A DNA stretch of 64,000 nucleotides, taken from NCBI GenBank assembly GCA_020091685.1, contig CM034607.1, positions 19,273,221-19,337,220 on the forward strand, in the 5' to 3' direction. Positions 31,565-42,637 of this stretch are shown piece by piece (the stretch's first letter is position 1; each line of letters starts with the position of its first letter). The notes beneath the pieces were generated by a model. It was not told the origin of the DNA, made no database searches, and saw nothing but the letters and a program-made list of their open reading frames with translations. The stretch is from Lutjanus erythropterus. Taxonomy: Eukaryota > Chordata > Actinopteri > Lutjaniformes > Lutjanidae. Position numbers and translations under genes: made by a program.

Positions 31565-31759
31565 TGTTTTTTTAGATTATTTTTTTGGCTTTATTTTTGA
31601 TAAAGAAAGCTGAAGATATGACAGGAAAGAGGGTAGAGAGAGAGAATGACATGCAGCAAATGGGCTGCAGGTAGGAGTCAAACCAGCAGCCGCTGCAGAG
31701 GTCTGATGGCCTCAGCACATGGGGCGCACGCTCTACCAACTGAGCTAGGGGGGTGCCCC
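31565..31759 (-). mobile_element. tRNA-derived SINE
   Basis: On the minus strand the head reads GGGGGCACCCCCCTAGCTCA, giving A box TAGCTCAGTTGGTAGAG (31731-31747) and B box GGTTTGACTCC (31674-31684), the internal RNA polymerase III promoter spacing of a tRNA. A non-tRNA body (CATGTCATTCTCTCTCTC) and an A-rich tail near 31570 follow. It is not a functional tRNA gene because no intact cloverleaf 3' half follows. Confidence 0.8.
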
Positions 31760-32447
31760 CAGTTGCACCTGTTTTAACAAATAAATACACACTTTAAAAA
31801 GCACTTGTGATTTGTGTAAATTTAATATATTATTACTCTGTTGTTAAAATTACATTACATTTGGAGAGGAGCGCATTATGATGTGGTTAGGACTTGAAAC
31901 GCAAAGTTTAGGACTTGGCGAATAAGTGCAAAGATTCCAGACTTGCAAAACAATGACTTGCCCCCTCCTCTGGTATTTGTTCAGTGGTACACATATTCGG
32001 TCAGGAGGCAAAAATGTGACCATGTCAGAGGAAACAAAACACATTTTCATTAAAGATACACTGCGCAATTCTACATTATCTTAGTATATTAATACAGAAA
32101 AGATGTTGTTAATATGCAATGTTGGTTAGTGTTCAAGTTTTAGGTTAAAATGCAGGTATGTATCTCTACAAAGTGTGCATTGAAATAATTTCAAGCTTAA
32201 GTACCTGAGAGGAACCTGTCAATTTAAATGGCTGTAAAAGTATCATTCAACACTGAACTGGCCTTCTTAGATCTAGAGTAGGTAATCTTTTAGTCTTAGT
32301 TTACATTAGATAACAGTGCTTTATAATGTGGTTGAGCTGATTCAAGGACCTGTTGAGTTGCATTTGACCTCCAAAACTACCCATTCATCAGTTCAGCAGG
32401 GCACACCACCTCTTCTCACCTGTCTCATATATATATTTTAAATGCAT

Positions 32448-35400
32448 TTATGAAGGGTGATAGTGGTGGTGGTGGTGATGATGGTGCTCATGGTGGTGAT
32501 GGTGCTCATGTCTTTGGGCTGGGGAGGCCAGTGCCCCACATGAGGGCTGAAGGTGGGAAAGAAGTTCCCTATCTCCCCCCGGTGTGGGTCTAAGGTGCGA
32601 GGAGGCAGCATCTTGTGCCCTGGAGCGAAGCCTCTTGCTGTGAGTGCGCTGAGCTGCAGGCTGAGACGGGGGCGGATGGCACCATGAAGCAGGGTGCTGG
32701 CTATGGTACCTGCAGGACCTTCCCTCTCCTCCATTCTTGTCCTTCCCCACTAACATGGCCTTGCTTCTCAGGGACTGAGAGATGTGTGGGCCTCTAGGAT
32801 AATCAGGGGAGATGCAGTTCTCGCTGATCACCACAGGGTGGTGCTGAGGAGTAGAGTGAGCATCCTGTCTCGGCTCCAGAGAGGAAGATTCTAGCAAAAA
32901 AGGAAGAAAATTTACTGCACATGACAAAAAATATTACAGGTCATAAAATGTAGCAGTAGAGGAGTTGCTATACCAGTATTGTCAAACTTGGAGGAATAGT
33001 TTTCAATTCCAGCTAGATCCAGGTAGTGGTTTCTGCGCTCTATGTTTTCATCAGCACAATAAAGTCTTCTTTTTGGTGTTCCCACCTCCTCGGGTTGCTC
33101 CTTCTCTGCTGCTGTTTTTAATGAAAGAGGGATGTTATCATAACAGTGACAGAAATTCAACACCAATTTCACTTTTTTCCACCACTTTACTTGCTGTCAG
33201 CCTTTTCTGATGGGAAACTACTGTTAAGCCAAATATCGCTCCGTCCAGACCGACCAAACTCTGTAGACAAAATCAGACATATGGCAGAACATGGGAGTTT
33301 CTGGACTACCGCTGCCTTGATCTGTTAATTTCTTTAGTTTGGATTCATCAAATTCACACGCAAACCAACCAATTGAGGCAGCGGGCAACCATCACGTCCA
33401 GTGTCTTGCAAGGTAAAATGACTGTTCTGCTCTTGCCTGGGGAGTCTGGGGGCTTTGAAGACTGTGATGTAACAACAGTTTCCAGTCAGAAAAGGCTGTC
33501 TGACTGCAAGGTAAAGCAAATAAATATAGCAGAAGCTTATATTGATTGTTTTAGGTAGGCCTGTCTTAGGCTAAATTTTATGGCTAAAATGTGGTTTGTT
33601 GCTGTCCCTGTTCACAGCAGTACATCACTTAGCTTCCTACACCGGTACTCCTGCTGCTTCTCCAAACTGGGGGCGTGTTGACCACCATCTACTATAGGAA
33701 ATACACTGATTATTGATAAGTACATCATACAACCCCACTTTATAAATCTGAACAATCCCTATAAGTTAAATCCCAATGCTTTTGCATAGCGAGGCTCTGT
33801 CTTCAGTGTTTGTCCCACAAATTCTAGCCTATGGTTAACTGAGCCACATCAAAATGTCTTTTTACCTATTTGTGAGGTCTTTTCTGGGTCTGCAGAGGGA
33901 CTTATAACAAGCTTTATCTTCAGGGGTGTGGTGCCACCACAAGGCTGCTTGACTGATGCCTCCAGAACTTCATACATGGAGTGTATCAGACTGCACATGT
34001 CCTGCAGAACACACACACACACACACACGTACATATACACACTGTATACAACGCACACTTATTAAAACAGTACATAATTTAAACAATATGCATTAAAGAA
34101 ACCTACTGTACCTCTTTGGTGACCTTGTCACTGTTGTCAAAGTTGTACAGTGTGAAGACCCACTCCTGCTGAGTGTCCTCACCAAGCCCCACATTGCACT
34201 CTGTGACCTGCACGTGCACATAGTCAGGAAAACAAGCTTAGTACTGCTGTAATAAATGTTTAACTGCAGCAACTGTAGTTTATGAGGTAGAATTAAAGTT
34301 TACAGTAATTTGAGTGGTGTGTGAGTTGACGCAGACTGGTAAAACCACAATCTGTAATTTTTAAAATACACTGTTGATTAGTATCAGATGCGTGACTTTG
34401 CATGTGTACCACAGAACTTAAAAAACATATAATCATAATTAATACTGCAATTATCCAAACACGCTAGAATCTGACACATCTGGCACTTGAAGTTGTTTGG
34501 AAAGTATAAAAATGATTTGCAAATGTTCATTAGTCAGCGATATGGAGGTGTGCGCTCACAGCAGCATGGCCGTTCCTCTTCTTCGTCTGGAGGTGGAAGC
34601 TGTTACCTCTGTCAGGAGTCTTCTTTGGTGGAAGAACCACTAAACAACACACAGAGCAGAGCTGGACTGTAAATATCCAGTAGACTCACATTTGTCGGAA
34701 GCTGTAACTGTTGTGTTAACATTGCTGCTCCTTTGTAATTAATTTATTCCTTGTCATAAGCTCTGTTTTCAATAAATGTTTGGCAGCAGAAAGGAGCTAA
34801 CTGAAAGCTGTACATCCAGAGGTCGAAGCTTTCACACACAAATAAAAAACACGTGTTTCATTTCGCTGTTTCCTTTTCCTTGAAAGCGAGGGGGCTGACC
34901 TATTAAAGCTCATATATCGAAACTTTAATGCACAGAATATACACGGTATTAATTAATACATAGAAAGTGAGCAATGTTAATGTGATTCTCATAATTCTCT
35001 ACTCACCTTTGAGGTTGCAGTTATGGTCACACTTGTTTTCCCTCAATTCTACGTACAAGTTCTGTGAAAAAGTAACAGAGTTATAAATTAACAGAGAGCA
35101 GACGTTAGAAAGAAAGAAGAAGAAGAAGAAGAAGAGAGGAAGCAATTAAGTGATTTTCATGTCCTATGAGTATCAGGTTTGATCTCCAGATGTGAGCTGG
35201 GTGGACCAGTCCTTGAACATCTGTGGGGTTATTGTCTATTCTTATCACTAAAGTCATTAGATTAGTCTCTGGGGAAAGAATCACATCTCCTAACTTAAGT
35301 TATTTCTTCAAATTCTGTTAAGTGTTGGATGTTTTAATCTAACATTCTTACACATCGCACCTTTAAGCTAAATAAACTATTTAAAACCCATTTAGCTTAA

Positions 35401-36915
35401 GTTTAGCTGGAAAATGTACTGTCAAAAAAAAGATGAACACAGGACTGTGTTCATCTTAAATGGATTACTTTTTAGAGATATTTGGTTCTCAGTGGGTGGC
35501 AAATCTACAAACATGATCATCTCATAGTATCTGATGCATCACTGTAGATTAAACTAACTGACAGTATTTAAAATAGTTCAGATCAGCTTAAGTCTTAAAC
35601 ATCTACAGCAGTAAAATTCAACATACACATTAAAGCAGCAGTAATATTAATGTAGAAACATTAAATATAATAGTAAAACACTAACAGGGACCATTTTACT
35701 GCAGAATGTGTACTTTTACTTAATACTTACATCTTTTTATTTAAGCAAATAGTCCTGTTGGATGCAGGATGCTTACTTGTAGTGGAGTGTTCTCACAGTG
35801 TGGCATTGCTACTTTTACTCAAGTAAAGTAACTGAATACTTCCTCCAATCCTCAGACCACTATAATACTATAAAACCATAGGATTCATACCCATTCCTGT
35901 GATTTAAAAAAAAAATCTGATCATACAAAACCAGGTGGAAACCAAAACTGAAGACAACGAGACACTTTTCTTATCTAACGTCTCACTGATACACGAGAAA
36001 CGATAAGATGCCTCACACCCACATACATACAACATAACATAACCAATCTCTCTCCACACCCTCTGCGCTCTGCTCGCCACGCTCTGCCTGCCGTGAAGCT
36101 TTGATGCTGGGTTCAGTTTCCAGCGAAAGAGGGTTGGCAATTGGAAGAGATGGCGCAGGTAGCAGAAAGGTGTACGCCTGCCTGGAAAAAATCCTCTGCT
36201 TCCTTCTCTGTTGTGCGCCCTCATTGTACATCATCCGTCCACGCATCCATTATGAGACCACAACGTTTCAGGCGTTAGCAGAACAGTAGCTGCCTTTGTC
36301 TCAGCAAGAATGTCAAACAGCCTGACTGATAACTTGATACCTGGGTAGGAAGTTTCACTGTAAGACATGGAGACATGACGCTCTGATGACTTCTGTACTG
36401 GGACTCTCCTTTTAATTTGGAAATCAGGCTGCAGAAAGATCCTAAAACTAGAGTCCGTCTCTGTGTCGGGGGTGTGTTGATAAATTAAACTGTAGTTCAC
36501 CCACCTTGCTTTCCCTCATTGATTGATGCAGTCAATCTGAATTTAGATGAGTAAACTCAGCTTCATTTCAAAGAGGTGGATAAAGTTTATTTGGCTTTAA
36601 CCCCCAGTACACCCCTGTGTGTCCTCATGGCAAAATGTGGTCCTGAAGACACTTACTGCAACTACCCCAGAGGCAGTTTTGAGTACTTTGCCAGGTGTTA
36701 ACTTGTCTGTGGACAGATTTAGTCAATGTGAGAGCGTCACAACCGCGCAAGATGCAGTGACAGGCACTGGAAGTAGGAGGGTAGAAGGAAGGGAAGGGGC
36801 CACTGATCCCACTGATCCCCTCATGCCGATATGTTTTAAATTCTGCATCAGTGTATCCCAGTTTTAATAATTCCTATCCACTTTAAGACTTGAGGAAAAA
36901 ATTCACCTTGTGAGT

Positions 36916-36966
<51 letters not shown>

Positions 36967-39900
36967 AACATGGCAAAATGTGGTCCTGGAAACACTAACT
37001 GTAGTGGTAACTACCACAGAAGCAATTTTGAGTACTTTGGCTGGTGTTTATATATTTGTCAACACAATAGTTTCACAAACATGCTAGATGCACGACATGC
37101 ATAACTTAACATGTGTGTACCGAAGATTAGGGTAGCAAATTTTGTGCACTTTCCTTAAGCAATAGTTGAACACATTAACGTTTATTGATTAATCATTAAT
37201 AATTAATAAAACACAAAATGCACATTAATCAGCATACTAGCACTGATGATTTAAACAAACAAAAAGGCTCTTACTCAAAACAGCTGTTACATTACCTACA
37301 TTTTTATCAGTTAATTTCTAAACAGCGATTAATTGCTTAGTGAGTAATCATTAACATCCCTTGTTGAGATTAGAATGAAGCCTGAGTTTGAGGATGGATG
37401 TGATCTGACCCACGAGTGCTTAGTGATCACGTAATAATATAATAATGACTACTGAATACTAATGGGTCAAAACGTGAGGATGTTGCTGCAGCTGGTGTGA
37501 TCCTATCACAAGATGGTCTATATACAGTTATAAATGTTTTATTACACCAATAAGACAACTTCAAATTCTAGATGGGAAAAGAGGGATGTAAGTGAACAAA
37601 CTGGTTTTCTGGGGTGGATTTGCGCTCAAAAATATTCACAAAAAACAATGTTTCAGCACTTAAAGTAACTTGTGTACACTCAGCATAGAAACACACTGGT
37701 ATAAAAATCGTCAACTGGTCTGACGGGTGGTTTAAAAGTGCAAACAAAATAACAAACGTAATAGATTTCTTTGAGCTTGGCACTCAGAGTCACCACTCCT
37801 TGTTGTTAGTTATATCTGGCAATATGAAACTGACGTGTGAAGAGATTAAAATCCTGCTCCTGGTGTTTGCTCTCGGATGTTAGTGTGTACATAGCGTTCA
37901 TGAAACCTAACATGTTAAGTCAGCCTCCCTTACACTCATACACACACACACATACCCACACACACGCACACCCACACATCATAGCAAAGCAAACAGGTTT
38001 GTGTTTCTTTAGAAAACGATGTTGTCTGAACCTGACTCACTGGTATTTGACAGGTATGTATGTGCATAGTCAGTTAATGTGTCTGTGTGTCTTAGTTATG
38101 TGTTATCAAAGTTTTAAGATAGCTTTTATTAAAAAAAAAAATACATAGCTATTAATAAATGACTCTTTTAATGTAAACTTTTCATAAAAACTTAATATCA
38201 ACACTAAAAATCATACAAGAATTTATCGAAATCAACTCATATTTTCTAATTAACTTAACATAAATATACAAATTTTATTTATTCGAGTTATTTAAACTTA
38301 AAATTTGTATTTATTTTCAGAACACTTAAGAACTTATAAACCTGAGCTCTCCTAACTTAAAATCATTTGACCTGAAATGATGAGTTGAATTGATGTCCTG
38401 GACAGAGTTCAATCAACTCATTAGATTAAGTTTTTAAGGAAACACGATCGGCATATCAGCAGACTTTCCAGCATGCAATGTTTGAGAGTTAAAACTCTCT
38501 AAAACCCTTCAAGATGAGTCATGGTTGTTTGTTTTCACAATAGTGAAGACACTGCAAACCAGTTGTTGGTTCAACTTAACATTTTAAGCTTACTGAACAT
38601 GTTTTCATGAGTGCTGCACAACTGAATTAATGTCAGGTCTATTTAAAAACTCCATCATTTGAATCATTACAAAATTGGCTAAACTAGTCTTTTCAAATTA
38701 AATCAACTTAACCAAGGATGTACAAAAAGAGGGTTAATTTGAGACCAAAACGCTGACAGAAAACAATATAAGATCTCTCATCATCTCAGCTGATTTATTT
38801 GCTGTTTGCACTATAAAGCGTGGATGTCACAGAGTGTCAAACTGTAATAAGCTGGAAAATCATGAGCTTCACATGAAGCTCTTTGCCATTAACAAGCAGA
38901 GAAACTCCACCACAGCCCTTTAAACAACTTGGCAGAGTCGACATCTTTTTCCAAACTGTAGAACTTTCCATACCGCCTGGTACACATACATCCTTTCATT
39001 TCTAACACTTTCAAAACCTCAAAACAACAAAACTGGTGGGAACTCTCACCAAAACTCATGACTGCAGCAGCTGAAAGATCAAACAAGCTGAATAAAAATA
39101 AAAACATCATGTTGATTGTTTTATCATATTTCACTTGGGTGGATAAGTAAATTTACTGTTCTTAAAGGCAACTCTGTGTTCTTTGGAAGCAAATAAAACA
39201 TTTTTGATTTATTTTACTGAAAAATCTGGTTACACAGATCAAATCAGTGTGTTTATAGTTAATAGCAGACCGTTTCCCATGACTCAAACCTAATGAAGAG
39301 GACCATTTGTCTTCTCTTCAACTGTGTCTGAGCCCCAAACGTGACTGCTTCCTTAATGCCAACAGTCTCCTGTACATGTGATGCCATTTACGCAATCAAA
39401 CACCCCTCCCCACATCTTTTTCCTCACAGTCTGTCTGTCTGGAGAAGGAAAGCAGTACCAGATGTGGAGACTGTTTTTTTTTTTTCAGTGCAGTCGTAGG
39501 GTATAAAGAGCTTGCTGTTTGGAGGGGGGTGGTCGTGTTGCACTTCACAGACTTGGACGTCTCTTTATAGAGATGGAGCAGGAAGGGTGGAAGAATAAAT
39601 ATACGACTGCCTCCAAACACCTTTTATGTCTCCCTGGATGTGATGTGAGCAAATACTGTTTATCCCAAAACTGGCTTAACTGAGATGAAGCTGTTGGTAT
39701 TGCAATAAACCAGTATGAGGAGAGTGCTAATACCAGTGTTTTTATTGCTTTTTTCCCCCTTCATTATGGGAACAGACTTAATATACAGCTTTCATACATT
39801 TAAAAGGATATTATGGAGGAAGAATCTGCCTGGAAATACATATATATTGTTTGATATTATCAATTTGAAGTCAACTCACTTCATTATTACAGAAAATACC

Positions 39901-41260
39901 ATGTATATGACACTCTTTATCCTTAGACTATTGATTTGGATAAGAAAAAAAATCCCCCAAACTCTCTATGATGTTCAGTACATTGTAGAAACTGTAAAAG
40001 ACACAAAAGAGTGAAATCAACTCACCTTTTCTCATTAACTAAATATACAAGTTTTATGTAATGTCTACTATACAGTCAACACTTTAGTTCAAGTTTCTTA
40101 TTGGCAGACTTCCCAGCATGCATTGTTTCAGAGTTAAATCCCAAGACCCTTCTTTTTTTTATAGTCTGCAGAGGGACGTTATTTTTGTTGGCTTACTTTA
40201 AAACACAGAGTGTGAGTAAGTGCTGATGGCACTTGTTTTTTTAAAGTTAAAACAAATAAACAAGTAAAAAGAATCTTAAGTAAAATTGGAAATGTGATGG
40301 TCTAAAAATAAGCCATTACAAGTAAATGTCCTGAGTTGTTACTCAGTTACAAAATGTTACTCATGTAAACGTAAAGAAGTATTATCAACAAAATGTACTT
40401 TAAAGTATCCAAAGTACTTACAGAGTGCTGCATCGTAGCATACAAGCATAGAATAGAATTCAGTCAGAGAAGTGCAGTTGAGTAAAAAGTACAATATTTC
40501 TTTCTGAAATGTAGTGTAGTAGGAATATAAAATAACAGAAAATGGAAAACTCAAATAAAGAATAAGTATGACAAAATTTTAACTTCAGTACAGTACTTGA
40601 GTGAATGTACTTAGTAGGGATGTAATGATACCAAAAACATATGGTACATTTAAACCATGATAAAAAAAAAAGTTCACTATAGGAAATTCATTGTGATATT
40701 AAGGTAATTTATTAAATAATAAATCTGATGTGTTTAGTCCTTTTAAAACATAATTATCAATAAAATCTCAAACTTCTGGCTGTCATTATCATGTAGCCAG
40801 TTTCAGGTGCTGAATATTTTCCATCCATCACTGTGGGAGACTCAAGCCTGGTCATCCATCAACACCAGCAGGTTTTTTGTGTAATACCTTATGTGGGTGG
40901 GTGTATTGGTAGTTATTATGAAAATGAATGATAAAGCCCCATAATCTACCTCTGTCAGTTTGGTCTTGTGGATGTGGAAACGCTCCTGCTCCTTCTGACA
41001 GCTCAGCGCACTGGAAGCCAAACTACCACCTGCAGAACAACAGAATAAATGTGAAAACACACGTATAAACACATGCATGTAGATTTATCTGTACAGTATC
41101 TGTGTTGTCACCTTCAGGACTCTGTCTACGCTTCGAGGCTGCAAAGATAATACACAAAAGAGAATATAATACATGTCAGAAGCGATTCCAACTTTAAAAT
41201 CAACACAATTTGCGACGTAAAAGAAAATATCTCACCAAGTTTGGACTGAAATTTGCCCAT
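32448..41260 (-). CDS. nkd2: Naked cuticle homolog 2 (Wnt feedback inhibitor)
   Basis: NKD proteins bind Dishevelled and dampen Wnt signalling; NKD2 is myristoylated and membrane-targeted. Nine exons on the minus strand: 41236-41260, 41112-41138, 40950-41029, 35007-35061, 34607-34639, 34112-34200, 33866-34001, 32974-33111, 32448-32890, in frame to 341 residues (human NKD2 is 451). MGKFQSK gives the Gly2 myristoylation site. VVLPPKKTPD matches the ALPPEKTD motif. Residues about 82-110 form the single EF-hand region (EWVFTLYNFDNSDKVTKED), then ENIERRNHYLDLAGIENYS, a family signature. The C-terminus is a histidine-rich run ending HYHPS, which favours NKD2 over NKD1. The EF loop has Asn at position 1 and Asp at the usual Gly position, so metal binding is doubtful. 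Several exons are tiny. Exon 8 could start 3 or 6 bases later (CAGCAGCAG). Confidence 0.92.
33185..33516. mobile_element. Foldback (long inverted repeat) element, copy 1, in NKD2 intron 7
   Basis: Left end CTTTACTTGCTGTCAGCC...CTTTTCTGATGGGAAACT; the right end is the inverted CAGTCAGAAAAGGCTGTCTG...CAAGGTAAAG. The complementarity continues toward the centre (GCAGAACATGGGAGTTTCTG against its inverted partner). No coding capacity. Related copy at 49087-49455. Confidence 0.75.
34009..34028 (+). repeat. (CA)n next to NKD2 exon 7 acceptor
   Basis: About ten CA units; on the minus strand (TG)n forms part of the polypyrimidine tract immediately before the exon 7 acceptor. Confidence 0.85.
36626..36712 (+). 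repeat. Duplicated repeat segment, copy 1
   Basis: CATGGCAAAATGTGGTCCTG followed by a GGCAGTTTTGAGTACTTTG block; matches 36969-37062 in the same direction. Confidence 0.75.
36923..36965 (+). repeat. (TG)n microsatellite
   Basis: About 21 TG units directly before the second copy of the duplicated segment. Confidence 0.95.
36969..37062 (+). repeat. Duplicated repeat segment, copy 2
   Basis: CATGGCAAAATGTGGTCCTG then AGCAATTTTGAGTACTTTGG. About 340 bases downstream of copy 1 and diverged by roughly 15-20 percent. Confidence 0.75.
38225..38520 (+). repeat. Dispersed repeat, copy A (NKD2 intron 3)
   Basis: Shares AATCAACTCA(T/C) near its left end and CAGCATGCAATGTTTGAGAG near its right end with 40010-40150, in the same order. 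The middle differs in length. Confidence 0.55.
40010..40150 (+). repeat. Dispersed repeat, copy B (NKD2 intron 3)
   Basis: Shorter relative of 38225-38520, with GCAGACTTCCCAGCATGCAT and a GAGTTAAATCCCAAGACCCTT end. Confidence 0.55.
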
Positions 41261-42420
41261 ATTACCCCTGCTGTCTGTTCATGTGATCAAAAAGAGTTCA
41301 TAATGTCCAGTCCGTGAGGGTGAAAATACATGTGACATTTGTAAAACATCCATTTCCCAAGAAGTTCACCGGGAGACTGTGGCAGATATTCGCACTCCTG
41401 GGATTTCAGACGGAGTGAAGCTTGTTTGACCGAAATGTTCATCAAAGACTACAGACGCAGAGTGAGAGGCTTCACTGCTGCGCACTTCCTTCTTCGGTTA
41501 AACCCCGTCCGTAAACTAACAGTCCTGGTTTTATGTTTTTTTTTTCTTTCGTTTTTTGACAGTGCCAACTTCTTTTTTTTTTTTAAATTATTATTACTTT
41601 ATTACATTAATCTCTGCTATTTATACTATTGTATTTTGTATGTTTCATTTTCTCCTGTTGCATTTTTTTGTTTTTGCATGAAAAAAGGTGTCATAAATAA
41701 TGTTTATTATACAATAACAGCAAGACCTTTACAATCAAAGTAAGGTTCTTGTTGTGAGACATGTTAATTTGAAATACGTAAAATACATGTGCTGGATATA
41801 CAGTATGTAGTTTTAAGTAAGATAATAATAATTTAAAAGTAATAACTATGATGATAATATGGGGGGAAAATCAATACAGCTTAGAATTGCAATATTTTGT
41901 ATGGCAATATTATACTGATATATATGGATTTTTTTATATAAGTTATTAATATTGCAAATGCAAATTAAACTTTTTGGTTCTAGAATAACAAAATCAATTG
42001 CTTTTTCAGCCCACTAGGTGCTGAGTTTTTTTCTGGTGAGTTCAGCAGAGGTCACGATCGGTGAGATTAGTAGGTTTTAAATAATGTTGGTCAGTGTATC
42101 TGCCTGCCAATCCCATTCCTCTGACAAAAAATGACTGAAGTAAGATAAACAGACTGGAAAATAGATGCTGACAATGTTTCCTTTGGGAACATAATTTACA
42201 GTAAAGAAAATTATCTTATTTTTGCCACAATTAAATTATATGTAGTTTCGTTTACTAAAGGGGAAATCAATGAATAAAAGGAGATAACACTGTAAAAAAA
42301 AAAGAAAAGAAAAGAAAAAAAAAGTCATGTTGGGCTATTCACCACATAGCAAATCAATAAATGGACAAATGCTCTTTTTCAAAGCAAAAGACAAAGGGAT
42401 GGTAGAAAAGCGCTTTTTTG
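41261..42420. other. NKD2 promoter side and GATAD1 3' flank
   Basis: The right edge of NKD2 exon 1 is at 41260, so its promoter and 5' UTR lie above it. The rest is AT-rich intergenic DNA with T and A runs (41570-41585, 42294-42322). No gene is supported. Confidence 0.5.
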
Positions 42421-42426
42421 TTTATT
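42421..42426 (-). other. GATAD1 polyadenylation signal
   Basis: AATAAA on the minus strand (TTTATT on plus), about 210 bases after the GATAD1 stop. Confidence 0.5.
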
Positions 42427-42637
42427 ATTAAATACAAAAGTAATATTCCAATGTCGCAGCTGTGTGAACAACTTGCCTGAAATGTAGCCACATCTGGTTT
42501 CCTTTGTTTCAAATTACAACAGTCTTCAATCTGAAGTAATGGCTGTGGTTAACAATCATTTTTGTTTTCACTATATTACATAAATGTACAAATGTCTGTT
42601 TAAAAGCAACAGACTTGAAGTCCATGTGAGAGTCGTG

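Larger units (their letters stand above)
31100..31985. repeat. GACTTGAG-rich dispersed repeat split by SINEs
   Basis: Left part 31100-31260 is rich in GACTTGAG/ACTCGAGTC words; right part about 31880-31985 repeats GGACTTG and ends with TGACTTGCCCCCTCCTCTG. The two parts look like one older element interrupted by the SINE sequences between them. Boundaries are approximate. Confidence 0.55.
29621..32447. other. LRRC14B 5' flank to NKD2 3' flank
   Basis: The first 260 bases continue the LRRC14B open frame upstream and are probably 5' UTR. After that the sequence is AT-rich, and 31100-31985 is nested repeats. The NKD2 3' UTR lies just left of 32448. No other gene is supported. Confidence 0.5.
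35062..40949 (-). other. NKD2 intron 3
   Basis: A 5.9 kb intron, largely repeats: a GAA-rich run at 35117-35135, a duplicated segment (36626-36712 and 36969-37062), a TG microsatellite (36923-36965), a CA-rich tract near 37938-37977, and a direct repeat pair (38225-38520 and 40010-40150). No exon is supported on either strand. Confidence 0.55.

Noticed and set aside
31673..31759. Functional tRNA gene
   Set aside because: A and B boxes are present but the acceptor stem and 3' half do not fold as a tRNA, and it continues into a SINE body.
34201..34207. Upstream acceptor for NKD2 exon 6 (GTGCAG)
   Set aside because: Breaks phase with exon 5 and leads to an early stop; the next AG restores the frame.
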